Below are positions 1-8,175 of a DNA stretch of 64,000 nucleotides, piece after piece (within the stretch, counting starts at the first letter, position 1; each line of letters opens with the position of its first letter). Position numbers and translations under genes: made by a program. The stretch is taken from assembly GCA_017468425.1 (NCBI GenBank), contig JAFUIO010000025.1:1-64000 (forward strand), given 5' to 3'. Under the pieces are notes generated by a model. The model was given only the letters and a program-made list of their open reading frames with translations, searched no databases and was not told the DNA's origin. This stretch comes from Clostridia bacterium (GTDB lineage: Bacteria > Bacillota > Clostridia > Oscillospirales > Acutalibacteraceae).

Positions 1-29
1 GTGAAACGTTCGGGTTTGTCCTTTATATA

Positions 30-61
30 TGAAAAAAAGCAGGGAAGAAATTCCCTGCTTT
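30..61 (-). terminator. Intrinsic terminator of the small gene at 73-276
   Basis: Read on the minus strand, the arms GCAGGGA and TCCCTGC (58-52 and 45-39) enclose a short loop and are followed by a run of seven U residues (38-32). It lies 12 bases after the stop codon at 73. Confidence 0.85.
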
Positions 62-72
62 CTCTCTTTGTG

Positions 73-276
73 TCAAGAGATTGTTTTATTATCATTATTA
101 TTCTTCCAATCTTCAAATATTTGTTTTCCTTCGTCGCTTTCATAGAAAGCTATTATTTCGGGCAAAAAAGCATCTGCAATAGCTTTTATTGCCACATCTG
201 ATATATCTTCATTACCAAATTTATTTTCAATTACAATCTCTCCGACAGCGGTTTTCTTTGTCGAAGTTTTTTTCAT
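73..276 (-). CDS. Small hypothetical protein (67 aa)
   Basis: I do not recognise this protein. It starts with a lysine/threonine-rich tail (MKKTSTKKTAVGE) and continues as an acidic, probably helical region with a DVAIKAIADAF stretch and ends NNNDNKTIS. No signal peptide, membrane segment or cysteine motif is visible. It is judged real because a strong GGAGG lies seven bases before the ATG and an intrinsic terminator follows the stop at once. It stands alone: the region upstream (277-664) has no other gene and the next gene runs the other way. It could be a small cytosolic regulatory protein, but nothing in the sequence says so. Confidence 0.6.
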   Translation of the reverse strand: MKKTSTKKTAVGEIVIENKFGNEDISDVAIKAIADAFLPEIIAFYESDEGKQIFEDWKNNNDNKTIS

Positions 277-664
277 GGCTTTACCTCCATTTCAAGTTTT
301 CGTAGTACGTTTTTTATCCACCAAAAATGGTGTAGCCCGTTATACCATTTTTTAGAAAAAAATGGACGGGCCCCTGCGGGGGCTTAAAAGAAACACTGTT
401 TTAAGAATATTTTTGAACGAACAGTGTTCCTTTCAATGCTTTCGCTTGACCCGCAGAGTAAGGATAAACAGGCTCTTTTTCGCCTCTTTTCTGCCTGCTA
501 AGATTTTATCCTGGCAATACAGTATGTAAGATTAGGTAGGTCAAAAAAATCAAGGTGCTATTTTGGTCTTTCTTTTCAAACAGACAAAAAGAAAAAAGCC
601 ACCTGTAAAAGGTGACTTTTCGTGTATACTAAAACTACATAATATTATAGCTTTGTGTTTTTTC
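277..664. other. Noncoding stretch with structured elements
   Basis: No gene is visible here. It holds several strong inverted repeats: GCCCCTGC/GCGGGGGC at 370-383; AACACTGT (392-399) with ACAGTGTT (421-428); and a longer stem of AGGATAAA-CAGGC (461-473) with GCCTG (493-497) and TTTATCCT (505-512). A further hairpin AGTCACC/GGTGACT near 597-620 is flanked by A and T runs and looks like a bidirectional terminator. The set may mark an uncharacterised small RNA or the remains of a small repeat element. I found no match to a known RNA family by eye. Confidence 0.4.
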
Positions 665-693
665 TTGAAATTAATTATGTTTAGTGGTATAAT
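665..693 (+). promoter_or_regulatory. Sigma-A-type promoter for the zinc-ribbon gene at 761
   Basis: TTGAAA (665-670) and TATAAT (688-693) are separated by 17 bases. Transcription should begin near 700, giving a leader of about 60 bases. Confidence 0.85.
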
Positions 694-760
694 GACCGTG
701 CTTTAATAAATTAGGTCTTTGGGTTTATTATCAGCATTCAAAGAGAAAGGATTTTTGTAT

Positions 761-1960
761 ATGGCTTTAATTGAATGTACAGAATGTAAAGAAGAGTTTT
801 CAGATAAGGCGGAGGCTTGCCCACATTGTGGTTGCCCCACTACGTTATCGGCAAATCAGAAAGAAGAAAAGATAGATAAAAATATAAAATCAGCTAAAAC
901 AAAGAGAATTAAACCGTGGATGTTAATTACGGGTATAGTTGTTCTTTTGGCTGTAGTGGTATCTGTAGTGATTGCAATTCTACCATCAAAATATAACTGG
1001 GATGAGGTTATACTAAAATCTGCTTTGCCGACACCATCGTCTCAATATGGTGATTTACATACCAATGATGCGGATGATTTATATTTATCGGTAAACAGAG
1101 TAACCTTTTCTGAATATGAAAACTATTTAAATAGTTGTATTGAGAAAGGCTATGCTTTTGTAGTTGAGTCCAGCGGATCATCATATACAGCTTTTAACAA
1201 AGATGGATATGAACTCAAATTAGATTACAATGAATACAACGAATCTATCGATATATCTCTTAATGTTCGTGTTTCCGGTACTATCAAGTGGTCGAATAGT
1301 AAACTTGCGGCACTATTGCCTGTTCCAAAAGCTAATGTGGGCAGTATTGCGAATGATTACACCTATGGATATGAAGTTTATATTGGAGATATAACTAAAG
1401 TTGATTTTGATACATATATTTCGGAATGCGAATTTAAAGGATTTAATTTAAATATTCAAAAACAAGAAAACGCTTTTTACTCTGAAAATGCCCTTGGGTA
1501 TGAATTAGTAGTTGAGTATTATGATTGTGAATTAATGTACATTAGTCTTAATGTTCCAGAGAATATTGACGATAATGAAGAACATGAAAAAACAACTGAA
1601 GATGAGGAACAAAATACGGAAAAGAAAAACGACCCTTCATCGACAAATAGTTACACTAAAAATTCTTATCAAACAAACACTCAATATTGCGTGGCTACTG
1701 GATGCACAAGAAAGGGTACAAAAACATACAGAGGTATAAGTTCTGAAACTGAATACTATTGTGAAACTCACTACGATGAATTAATAAGCATGATGAGCGA
1801 TATGGAAGAAGATGTTGGTAAAGGTTCATATAGTAAACATACTTGTGAAGAATGTAGTAGAGAGGGTACACATTCAATTATTGGGATTTCAGGCAGTACA
1901 GAATATTATTGTTCAACCCATTATAATGAGTTGAAAGAGTTTATGAAAATTTTTCAGTAG
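761..1960 (+). CDS. Zinc-ribbon membrane protein with duplicated domains
   Basis: The 399-residue protein begins with a zinc ribbon (CTECKEEF...CPHCG, residues about 5-26), then a single membrane helix (about residues 50-72), so the rest is probably outside the cell. The outer part contains two related modules of about 90 residues (each with a Y/FxxY..C..KG(F/Y) core followed by a GYEL(K/V) strand), then a charged linker, then two copies of a C-terminal Cys/His unit (GCTRKGT...YYCETHYDEL and ECSREGT...YYCSTHYNEL). The ATG at 761 is preferred over an upstream TTG because AGAAAGG lies ten bases before it and the zinc ribbon starts right there. Fold resembles the DUF6591-like modules seen in clostridial zinc-ribbon proteins, but that is from memory. 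Function unknown; perhaps an envelope sensor. Confidence 0.75.
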   Translation: MALIECTECKEEFSDKAEACPHCGCPTTLSANQKEEKIDKNIKSAKTKRIKPWMLITGIVVLLAVVVSVVIAILPSKYNWDEVILKSALPTPSSQYGDLHTNDADDLYLSVNRVTFSEYENYLNSCIEKGYAFVVESSGSSYTAFNKDGYELKLDYNEYNESIDISLNVRVSGTIKWSNSKLAALLPVPKANVGSIANDYTYGYEVYIGDITKVDFDTYISECEFKGFNLNIQKQENAFYSENALGYELVVEYYDCELMYISLNVPENIDDNEEHEKTTEDEEQNTEKKNDPSSTNSYTKNSYQTNTQYCVATGCTRKGTKTYRGISSETEYYCETHYDELISMMSDMEEDVGKGSYSKHTCEECSREGTHSIIGISGSTEYYCSTHYNELKEFMKIFQ

Positions 1961-1970
1961 GTGATTAATA

Positions 1971-2294
1971 ATGCTTAAAGATACGTTAATTAGAGCGTTA
2001 ACAGCTTATAAAATTGAACTATATTCAAACAATAAAGAAAATACAGATTTAAAAATAAAACAAATCGATAGCTGTCAAGATTACATAAATAGAGAAAATG
2101 AAATCAATGGAACATGGTTAACGGACAATTATTCGATTCTTTTTAGGGCTGTAAAGTATCATCTTGATCTTAAGAAATTAAATGGAGAAGACAAAGACGA
2201 AGATTATTTGAATTTGAATAAGTGTATTTCTTTTTATGAAAACATTTTTAAAAATATTGATGTTGACCTTTTATATTGCGAAAAAGATATGTAG
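1971..2294 (+). CDS. Hypothetical protein (107 aa)
   Basis: Unrecognised, mainly helical and charged protein with no signal peptide or membrane segment. It begins ten bases after the stop of the zinc-ribbon gene with TAGGTGAT as ribosome binding site, so the two genes are almost certainly transcribed together from the promoter at 665. The AT-rich codon use (many AAT, AAA, TTA codons) matches its two neighbours and is more AT-biased than the genes from 3.7 kb on, so the block 0.7-3.5 kb may have a different history. A partner role for the membrane protein upstream is possible but unsupported. Confidence 0.55.
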   Translation: MLKDTLIRALTAYKIELYSNNKENTDLKIKQIDSCQDYINRENEINGTWLTDNYSILFRAVKYHLDLKKLNGEDKDEDYLNLNKCISFYENIFKNIDVDLLYCEKDM

Positions 2295-2397
2295 AGATTG
2301 TTTTAAAAGTTTCTATTGAGAAAATTTTCTGAAATTGATACCTATAAATAAAAATGTGTTTTAAAAATAAGCCAAAAATTAAAGAGGTCAAAGGAAA

Positions 2398-3516
2398 ATG
2401 AAAAGGATAATTACTATACTAATGTTGATAATTATAATATTGAGTATGAACGCTTGCGCGAACAAAGCATCTCCAAATGATCCAATAGTACAAGAGATTA
2501 GTTTTGCAAAAAATATATTAATCGAAGGCACAAAGGAACGAGTTCTTGAGAGAATTAAAGGTGCAAAGGAAAATAATGAAAAAGTTGTTGTAGAAGCTAC
2601 TTTAGCAGGTGTTGAAGGCTATTATGATTTGTGCTTAGATAATGAAACAGCAGAAATTGAATGGATAATCTTTAGGTATAATTCAGATTTTGATGTTCAG
2701 AAAGCGGTAAAAAATATAAACGGTTACTTGGGTAAATACGATGAATACGATTCCGAATTTGAATGTTATACTTGGGATAATGAAGAACTTGAATTAAATA
2801 TAAGTCTTTATGCAGAAAAAGGAACGTGGATTTATCCGAACTTTGAATACAAAGACGCTCTTTATGAAAGATGCTTGGTTAATGGTCATAAAAATACAAA
2901 ATGGAGTGCTTGGGATACAGATTATAATAATCTGGTAATGGTAAAGGAAAAACTTTGTTTGGATTGTGAACAGATTATTGATAAAGAAACAGTTGATGTT
3001 ACAGATTTTATAGAAAATGATATTTTCACAATTCATGCAGCTGGTTTTGCAGACAGATTTGATAAACAATCCGCAAGGCTGAATGGTATAGAATATTACT
3101 CAGAGAGCGAATATAAAAATAATGACAGTTTCTATGATGAAGACAATACTGTGTTTTATAGAATACAAGATAAGAAAAATAATTATAACGAAATAGGTAT
3201 ATGTTCATTTAATAAAACAAAAGGAAAATTAGTTGCAAGAATGGATGAGTATGAAGAAAATATAATTAGTTGCATAAATATTCTTATATCAGATTATTCA
3301 GAAGTTACGGCAGTTATATATTCATCAATTTTAGCGATTGATCCAAATATTGAGTATAGTGAAGCGGCAGATGTTGGACAAAAAATTGTTGATAATATTA
3401 TTCTTGGCGAAATTGATGAATCTAATTTTAAAGGTATTGACTATAATAATATTAATTATGTTTTGTATCGTGATCATGAATATTATTATCTAATAATAAA
3501 ACCTACGGAAAAATGA
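2398..3516 (+). CDS. Predicted lipoprotein (372 aa), function unknown
   Basis: The protein starts with a typical lipoprotein signal: basic MKR, a hydrophobic core and a lipobox LSMNAC, so it should be lipidated at Cys19 and anchored outside the membrane. After the linker comes a helical region, then a segment with a WSAW motif and CLDCEQ cysteines (about residues 160-185), and a C-terminal region rich in Asn/Tyr. I recognise no enzyme motif. A good ribosome binding site (AAAGGAA) precedes the ATG. It lies 103 bases after the previous gene and ends at a strong terminator, so it is probably the last gene of the operon beginning at 761, although an own promoter cannot be excluded. Confidence 0.65.
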   Translation: MKRIITILMLIIIILSMNACANKASPNDPIVQEISFAKNILIEGTKERVLERIKGAKENNEKVVVEATLAGVEGYYDLCLDNETAEIEWIIFRYNSDFDVQKAVKNINGYLGKYDEYDSEFECYTWDNEELELNISLYAEKGTWIYPNFEYKDALYERCLVNGHKNTKWSAWDTDYNNLVMVKEKLCLDCEQIIDKETVDVTDFIENDIFTIHAAGFADRFDKQSARLNGIEYYSESEYKNNDSFYDEDNTVFYRIQDKKNNYNEIGICSFNKTKGKLVARMDEYEENIISCINILISDYSEVTAVIYSSILAIDPNIEYSEAADVGQKIVDNIILGEIDESNFKGIDYNNINYVLYRDHEYYYLIIKPTEK

Positions 3517-3540
3517 TGATAAAAGTTTAAGAAAAATAAA

Positions 3541-3570
3541 AGCAACCCTCAACAAGAGGGTTGCTTTTTT
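3541..3570 (+). terminator. Intrinsic terminator after the lipoprotein gene
   Basis: AGCAACCCTC, loop AACAA, GAGGGTTGCT, then a run of T. It lies 24 bases after the stop. Confidence 0.95.
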
Positions 3571-3644
3571 GTGCGCATTGCACGGCCGATCGTGAAAAAA
3601 GGCTCGAAAATTTCGTGCGCTATAGCACTTTGACTTATTTGTTT

Positions 3645-3674
3645 ATTGTATTTTCCACATTTCAATGCTATAAT
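3645..3674 (+). promoter_or_regulatory. Extended -10 promoter for the beta-helix gene
   Basis: TGCTATAAT (3666-3674) is a perfect extended -10 element. The -35 (TTGTAT at 3645-3650, 18-base spacer) is weak, as is usual with an extended -10. Confidence 0.6.
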
Positions 3675-3704
3675 TGTTTTATCAGAATTTAAGGAGGTAT
3701 TGTG

Positions 3705-5270
3705 ATGAAAAATTTTTTATCTGTAATTCTTGCTGTTATAATCACTCTGAGCGTAATGCCGTTTGCATTTGCTGCAGGAACGACTTACTATATCGACAGT
3801 GTGTCAGGTGATGACGGAAACAACGGATTGTCCGAAGCTGATGCCTGGAAAACGGTTAATAATATATCATCTTTATCGCTCGAAGCAGGGGATAAAATTC
3901 TCTTTAAGTCTGACGGAGAATACGACTGTGCTATTACGCTTACCTGCTCGGGAACTGAGGATAATCCCATTGTCATTTCATCTTACGGTGAGGGTAAAAA
4001 ACCACATCTCAATACCGATGCACGTGATGCGGTTATGAAGCTTTTTGACTGCTCTTATGTAACCGTTTCCGGGTTTGAGATTACTGCACATAACGGCGGC
4101 GGTATCTGGGTTGATGGTGTTACGAAAGAGTCAAAAGGTGTCAGAATAGAAAACTGCGAATTTCACGATATGCAGAATTACAAAGTAACATACCGTGACA
4201 ATTATACTGAAGGTCCGATTTCAGGCAGAGCTGCAATAGTTATCAAGCGTTATGGCGGTTCACCTTATCCTGTCAACGATTTTCAGGCTGTAAACTGCAA
4301 AATATACGACGTTGGTAACGGCATATTTTTTACAGGCTCTCAGGACCTGAACAAGAATGCACTTGTAAAGAACTGTGAATTTTACAATATGGACGGCGAA
4401 GCAGTTGTTCTTGAAGGCTGCGACGGTGCTCTGGTAACCCATTGCCGTGCGATTGATATCTGTCAGGGCGTGGGACTTGATGAAAACGGAGAAATTCTGT
4501 ATTTTACTGCTGCAATGTGGACTCATTATTCTTCAAACTGCACTTTCAGTTACTGTGAAATAGCAGGTCAGAAAAACTATGGTGACGGAATGACAGTGGA
4601 TTTTGACCACGGTTCATACAACTGTACATACGAATACATTTATTCGCACGATAATATGCGCTTTATGTGCAACAATCCTTCAAGCGGCGGTAACAGGGGC
4701 AACACGGTAAGATACTGTCTGTCCGTCAACGACAATCAGGGCAGAAACAAAATCGGTGTATCCGATGGTGAATGGAATTTCAGCTTTTACAACAACACTA
4801 TAATCAATTGTCCTGAATTTCAGATGACTCAGATTTACGATTCACTGTTTGCAAACAATATTATAGTTTTTAAAGACGGCCATAAGTTTTATTATGTTAA
4901 CAGCGAAATGAAAGATGTGAATAACGTATTTACCAACAACTGCTATTACAATACTTTCAATCCTGCATTTGATAAGGATGCGTTGAACACACTTCCGGGC
5001 TTTGTGGGCGGCGATGACCCGATAAAAGCATATCAGCTTGCAGAGGGTTCACCGTTAATAGGTGCAGGCTTTAAGGTTGAGGATGATTGCATGACAGATT
5101 TTTACGGTAACGAAATAACAAGCAACAATATCGGTTGTTATTCTGCTGACGGTGAGGATGCTGAGCCTGAAACAGAAAACTTCTTCAAAAAAGTCATAAG
5201 AGTTATCCGACAGGTATTTTGTATCGCAATTGAGGAAATCCGCAAGCTGATTGTTGACATTTTTGAATGA
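3705..5270 (+). CDS. Secreted right-handed beta-helix protein
   Basis: A signal peptide (MKNFLSVILAVIITLSVMPFAFA) ends at about residue 23. The mature part begins TTYYIDSVSGDDGNNGLS, the classic entry to DUF1565/pectate-lyase-type right-handed parallel beta helices, followed by many short strand-turn repeats with NCEF, NCxIxxV and NNxIxxC motifs up to about residue 440. Such folds bind or cleave polysaccharides; I cannot identify catalytic residues, so substrate and reaction are unknown. The last 30 residues form an amphipathic helix ending RQVFCIAIEEIRKLIVDIFE, a tail type that recurs in this window. ATG 3705 is chosen because AAGGAGG lies seven bases before it; the overlapping GTG at 3702 is less well placed. 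It is a single-gene unit with its own promoter and terminator. Confidence 0.85.
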   Translation: MKNFLSVILAVIITLSVMPFAFAAGTTYYIDSVSGDDGNNGLSEADAWKTVNNISSLSLEAGDKILFKSDGEYDCAITLTCSGTEDNPIVISSYGEGKKPHLNTDARDAVMKLFDCSYVTVSGFEITAHNGGGIWVDGVTKESKGVRIENCEFHDMQNYKVTYRDNYTEGPISGRAAIVIKRYGGSPYPVNDFQAVNCKIYDVGNGIFFTGSQDLNKNALVKNCEFYNMDGEAVVLEGCDGALVTHCRAIDICQGVGLDENGEILYFTAAMWTHYSSNCTFSYCEIAGQKNYGDGMTVDFDHGSYNCTYEYIYSHDNMRFMCNNPSSGGNRGNTVRYCLSVNDNQGRNKIGVSDGEWNFSFYNNTIINCPEFQMTQIYDSLFANNIIVFKDGHKFYYVNSEMKDVNNVFTNNCYYNTFNPAFDKDALNTLPGFVGGDDPIKAYQLAEGSPLIGAGFKVEDDCMTDFYGNEITSNNIGCYSADGEDAEPETENFFKKVIRVIRQVFCIAIEEIRKLIVDIFE

Positions 5271-5325
5271 TGAGTTTTATATAATATTCGTAAGAATATA
5301 ATTATCAGAAATTTTTAAGTTATCA

Positions 5326-5352
5326 AAAGCAAGTCGGAAGACTTGCTTTTTT
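5326..5352 (+). terminator. Intrinsic terminator after the beta-helix gene
   Basis: AAGCAAGTC, loop GGAA, GACTTGCTT and a T run. Confidence 0.9.
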
Positions 5353-5428
5353 GTATGTAGAGATAAATAAATATATTTTCACATTTCCTTGATTGTTTTG
5401 ATTTGCAGATATGAAAATTCGGGAAATC

Positions 5429-5457
5429 TTGAATTCAAAAAAATCTTATGATAAAAT
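5429..5457 (+). promoter_or_regulatory. Promoter for the kinase/AraC operon
   Basis: TTGAAT (5429-5434), 17-base spacer, TAAAAT (5452-5457), followed by a leader of about 55 bases to the ATG at 5521. Confidence 0.7.
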
Positions 5458-5520
5458 TTTTATAGGAATGAGAGATAACGATATACAAACCTGTAAAATC
5501 AGGATAATGGAGAGTTAACA

Positions 5521-6462
5521 ATGAAAATTCTTGATAACAGCAATAAACATTTATCGTTAATTTTACCGGATATTATTTTGAAAAAACTCAATAAAAAAGT
5601 TGCTGAGTTTAAGTTTATCGGAGGCGGCAGTTACGGGAAAGTATATAAGGTGTTGCTTTCTGACGGCGGAATTATTGCTGTCAAGGCGTATAAACTTCAG
5701 GAAATGCAAAAAGAAGAAGAAAGACAGCTGGGTGTTTTATCAGAAAATACAAGTGTAAAAATGCCTGAAGTGCTTTTTACATATGAGGACGACGATACGG
5801 CAATTCTCGCTATGACTTTTGTTGAAGGTCATAATGTGTTGAATCCGCTGTTTTTGTTAAAAAGCAGAAAAGTAAAACAAAAATTTACCGGTGATGTTGT
5901 TTCAGGTATGCTTGAATGGCATAGTATGACGAATAATAAGTTTGGTTTTTTGTCAAATCCTGTTTATGACAGTTGGTATGATTTTTATAAAACGGAAATG
6001 CAGCAGCCGTGGCTGTGTGGGCTTGAAAAGCTTTGTGATAAAGGTAATTTCAGCCGCAAAAAACTTAATCTGCTCAAAGAAGCGTCAAAGATTTTTGACT
6101 GTGTCTGTCCGGAAGATTCTACTCCTGTGCTTATTCACGGTGACCTTAATATAATGAATATAATGGCTGACACGAAATCTTTTAATCTTATTGCTTTTAT
6201 TGACCCTTGCGGCAGTATGTGGGCAGACAGAGAATATGATTTGTTTCAGTTCAGAAATATGTGGGGCGATGCCTACAGACTTTATGAAACATATAAACAT
6301 AAATGCAGTTTGTCTGAATATGCTGATTTCAGAGTTGCTTATTACGGTGCAATGCTTGAAGCGTCGATGAGACTTAAAGGTGGCTATATTGTACCGCTCT
6401 GGGAAGACCTGAATTTTATCCGTCTGAAAAAAGAAATGAAAAAGCTGAAAGAAAAGATGTGA
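5521..6462 (+). CDS. APH/fructosamine-kinase-like phosphotransferase
   Basis: The 313-residue protein has a protein-kinase-like fold of the aminoglycoside phosphotransferase (APH) superfamily. Visible motifs are the glycine-rich loop GGGSYGKVYKV (about residues 34-44), the lysine of VKAYK, the catalytic loop HGDLNIMNIM (about 206-215) and the metal-binding IDP (about 228). Members phosphorylate hydroxyls on small molecules such as aminoglycosides, choline, homoserine or fructosamines; the substrate here cannot be told. It is preceded by GGAGAG and followed after four bases by an AraC-type regulator, so kinase and regulator form an operon. Antibiotic modification is one possibility, but a role in sugar or amine metabolism is as likely. 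No signal peptide, so it acts in the cytoplasm. Confidence 0.8.
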   Translation: MKILDNSNKHLSLILPDIILKKLNKKVAEFKFIGGGSYGKVYKVLLSDGGIIAVKAYKLQEMQKEEERQLGVLSENTSVKMPEVLFTYEDDDTAILAMTFVEGHNVLNPLFLLKSRKVKQKFTGDVVSGMLEWHSMTNNKFGFLSNPVYDSWYDFYKTEMQQPWLCGLEKLCDKGNFSRKKLNLLKEASKIFDCVCPEDSTPVLIHGDLNIMNIMADTKSFNLIAFIDPCGSMWADREYDLFQFRNMWGDAYRLYETYKHKCSLSEYADFRVAYYGAMLEASMRLKGGYIVPLWEDLNFIRLKKEMKKLKEKM

Positions 6463-6466
6463 TCTG

Positions 6467-7195
6467 ATGAACATAGGTAAGCTTGTAACTGTAAAGACTA
6501 TTGAGAATAAAAATTTTTCTGATGAAAAGCATACTCCCTACAGTGCGGAAATACGTCTGCTTTCCTGCGTTCAGCAAGGTGATATTGAGTCGCTGATAAT
6601 TCAACTTGAAAATCTTGATTCTATAATTGTTATGGGGAGGATGTCGGATGATGAGCTGAGGCAATGCAAGTATATGGCTGTCAGCACAATTACTCTTGCC
6701 ACGCGATATGCCATTCAGGGCGGGTTGGGCGAAACCAAAGCTTATGAATTTTCAGACAGAGTGATAAAAACCATCGACAGACTTGAAGATAAAAACGAAA
6801 TATTTATGTGTATGGGAAATGAAATAGTCAGGCTGACTGAACTGGTGAAAAAGAACAAAAAGCAACCTGAATTTTCTCCCCACATAAGAAATTGCATAAA
6901 ATATATAAATGAAAACATTTCACAGAAAATCAGCGTTTCTGCAATTGCTGAATACTGCGGGATTTCTGCTGATTATCTGTCGCAGATTTTCAAAAAGGAA
7001 ATGGGGGAAAATCTCAGCTCTTATATTTTGAGACAGAAGCTTGAAAAAGCCAAAATCTTATTGCTCAAAGGTATTAACCAAAAAGAAATATGCAATGAAA
7101 TCGGATTTTCTTCACAGACATATTTTATAACGGCGTTTAAAAGATTTTATAATATGACACCATCTGATTATGTGAAATTAGCAAAAACCACCTGA
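6467..7195 (+). CDS. AraC-family transcriptional regulator
   Basis: The 242-residue protein ends in a double helix-turn-helix of the AraC/HTH_18 type (about residues 140-238, with AEYCGISADYLSQIFKKEMG and the second-helix signature EIGFSSQTYFITAFKRFYNM followed by TPSDYV). The N-terminal 130 residues are helical and lack a cupin sugar-binding barrel, resembling the helical sensor region of YSIRK/YesN-like one-component regulators. It begins four bases after the kinase stop, indicating translational coupling. It may control its own operon or a sugar-use operon nearby. The terminator overlaps its stop codon. Confidence 0.85.
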   Translation: MNIGKLVTVKTIENKNFSDEKHTPYSAEIRLLSCVQQGDIESLIIQLENLDSIIVMGRMSDDELRQCKYMAVSTITLATRYAIQGGLGETKAYEFSDRVIKTIDRLEDKNEIFMCMGNEIVRLTELVKKNKKQPEFSPHIRNCIKYINENISQKISVSAIAEYCGISADYLSQIFKKEMGENLSSYILRQKLEKAKILLLKGINQKEICNEIGFSSQTYFITAFKRFYNMTPSDYVKLAKTT

Positions 7196-7215
7196 ATTAA
7201 CCAGGTGGTTTTTCG
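7183..7215. terminator. Bidirectional terminator between convergent genes
   Basis: AAAAACCACCTG, loop AATTAAC, CAGGTGGTTTTT. The left arm overlaps the end of the AraC gene; the minus-strand XRE gene ends at 7235, so both genes can use it. Confidence 0.9.
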
Positions 7216-7234
7216 AATAGTTGAAATGTAATTT

Positions 7235-7990
7235 TTATATCATAATAATTTTTACATCATTAAAGTCATACATATATAAATTTGCACGCTCATCAGATTT
7301 ACCGTTTTTATCGTAAGCTGAAAATTCAGTTTTCATTATAACATCTTCAATCGGCACAGAGCCAAGGACTGATGAAACATCAAACTCTACGTGGATGACA
7401 AATGAAGTTTCAGATGAGTTTGTTGACGTTACAGGATCGGTTTTTGATTTAAAATCCCAGCTGCCCGGCTCACCGCTGAGTTCTGCGTTAAGATTATATG
7501 TGTGTTCAGTAAAATCAAACCACCAATTTTTCACGGTGCAGTTATAATAAAAATCATATTTGTCAGGGTTTTCTTCATCCTGATGGACATAAACGGTATC
7601 AACATTATATAACACCTTATGACGTCTGCCCCAATAGGCATATGCTGCGAGATTCACAAGAGAAAAGAGAAATACCAATGCAAGAAAAAATGATAATATG
7701 GTTTTTGTCCGTTCTTTTTTCGCTTTTTGTAAGGCTTCAATTACAATTTTTTCTGTCTGTTCCTGCACATTTGATTTTTCTGAATATTCTCCGTTAAGCA
7801 ATTCAACAACAGTTACATTTAAAGCATCGGCAATTACGCTCAGAAGAGAAATATCGGGTGAACCTTTTCCTGTTTCCCATTTTGAAACAGCCTTATCAGT
7901 AACATTAAGTTTTTCTGCAAGTTGCTTTTGAGTTAAGTTAAGGGATCTTCTTCGCTGCGCGATAAATTGTCCTGTTCTTTTATTATCCAT
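7235..7990 (-). CDS. XRE regulator with membrane segment and outer domain
   Basis: Residues about 5-65 are a Cro/CI-type helix-turn-helix (LAEKLNVTDKAVSKWETGKG...DISLLSVIADALNV). A charged helical linker follows, then one hydrophobic segment (TILSFFLALVFLFSLVNLAAYA, about 95-115), then about 130 residues of beta-rich sequence probably outside the cell. This makes it a membrane-tethered one-component regulator. Start choice: the ATG at 7990 has AGGTG nine bases upstream; the GTG at 8002 would place its start within that site. A promoter lies in the divergent intergenic region shared with the attenuator-controlled methyltransferase. The family is common in clostridia; ligands are not known. It could sense an envelope or antibiotic signal (inference). 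Confidence 0.8.
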   Translation of the reverse strand: MDNKRTGQFIAQRRRSLNLTQKQLAEKLNVTDKAVSKWETGKGSPDISLLSVIADALNVTVVELLNGEYSEKSNVQEQTEKIVIEALQKAKKERTKTILSFFLALVFLFSLVNLAAYAYWGRRHKVLYNVDTVYVHQDEENPDKYDFYYNCTVKNWWFDFTEHTYNLNAELSGEPGSWDFKSKTDPVTSTNSSETSFVIHVEFDVSSVLGSVPIEDVIMKTEFSAYDKNGKSDERANLYMYDFNDVKIIMI

Positions 7991-8014
7991 AAAATTATTC
8001 ACCTCTCTGCTTTT

Positions 8015-8043
8015 ATTATAACAAACAGAGACATTAAAGTCAC
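8015..8043 (-). promoter_or_regulatory. Promoter for the membrane XRE regulator
   Basis: On the minus strand GTGACT (8043-8038), 17-base spacer, TATAAT (8020-8015). The -10 is perfect and the -35 matches four of six. Confidence 0.65.
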
Positions 8044-8081
8044 CCTACTAATGGTAGAATGCAGAGTTTTAAAAAGAAAAG

Positions 8082-8109
8082 TTGCATTTTTTCATATTTG
8101 TGGTATAAT
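8082..8109 (+). promoter_or_regulatory. Promoter for the attenuator/methyltransferase unit
   Basis: TTGCAT (8082-8087), 16-base spacer, TATAAT (8104-8109), with TGG before the -10. Transcription should start near 8116, ahead of the leader peptide. Confidence 0.8.
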
Positions 8110-8139
8110 CAATTAAAATTTTAATTGGAGGAAAATAGT

Positions 8140-8175
8140 ATGTTCTTTATCTCTATCCGACGCAGACGAAGATAG
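8140..8175 (+). CDS. Leader peptide MFFISIRRRRR
   Basis: An 11-residue open reading frame, MFFISIRRRRR, sits between promoter and methyltransferase gene. GGAGG at 8127-8131 is eight bases before the ATG, as good as any gene here. It ends in five arginine codons (CGA CGC AGA CGA AGA) and then stops. Such short peptides with a stalling run are the sensors of translation-dependent attenuators; macrolide-type drugs are known to stall ribosomes at (R/K)x(R/K) motifs, and rare arginine codons can also slow ribosomes. The ORF lies directly before an antiterminator/terminator pair. The signal that it senses is inferred, not shown. Confidence 0.85.
   Translation: MFFISIRRRRR

Noticed and set aside
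1-201. Plus-strand ORF at the left edge (66 aa)
   Set aside because: It lies over the terminator and antisense to the small gene at 73-276, which has a ribosome binding site; no ribosome binding site or plausible protein features are present.
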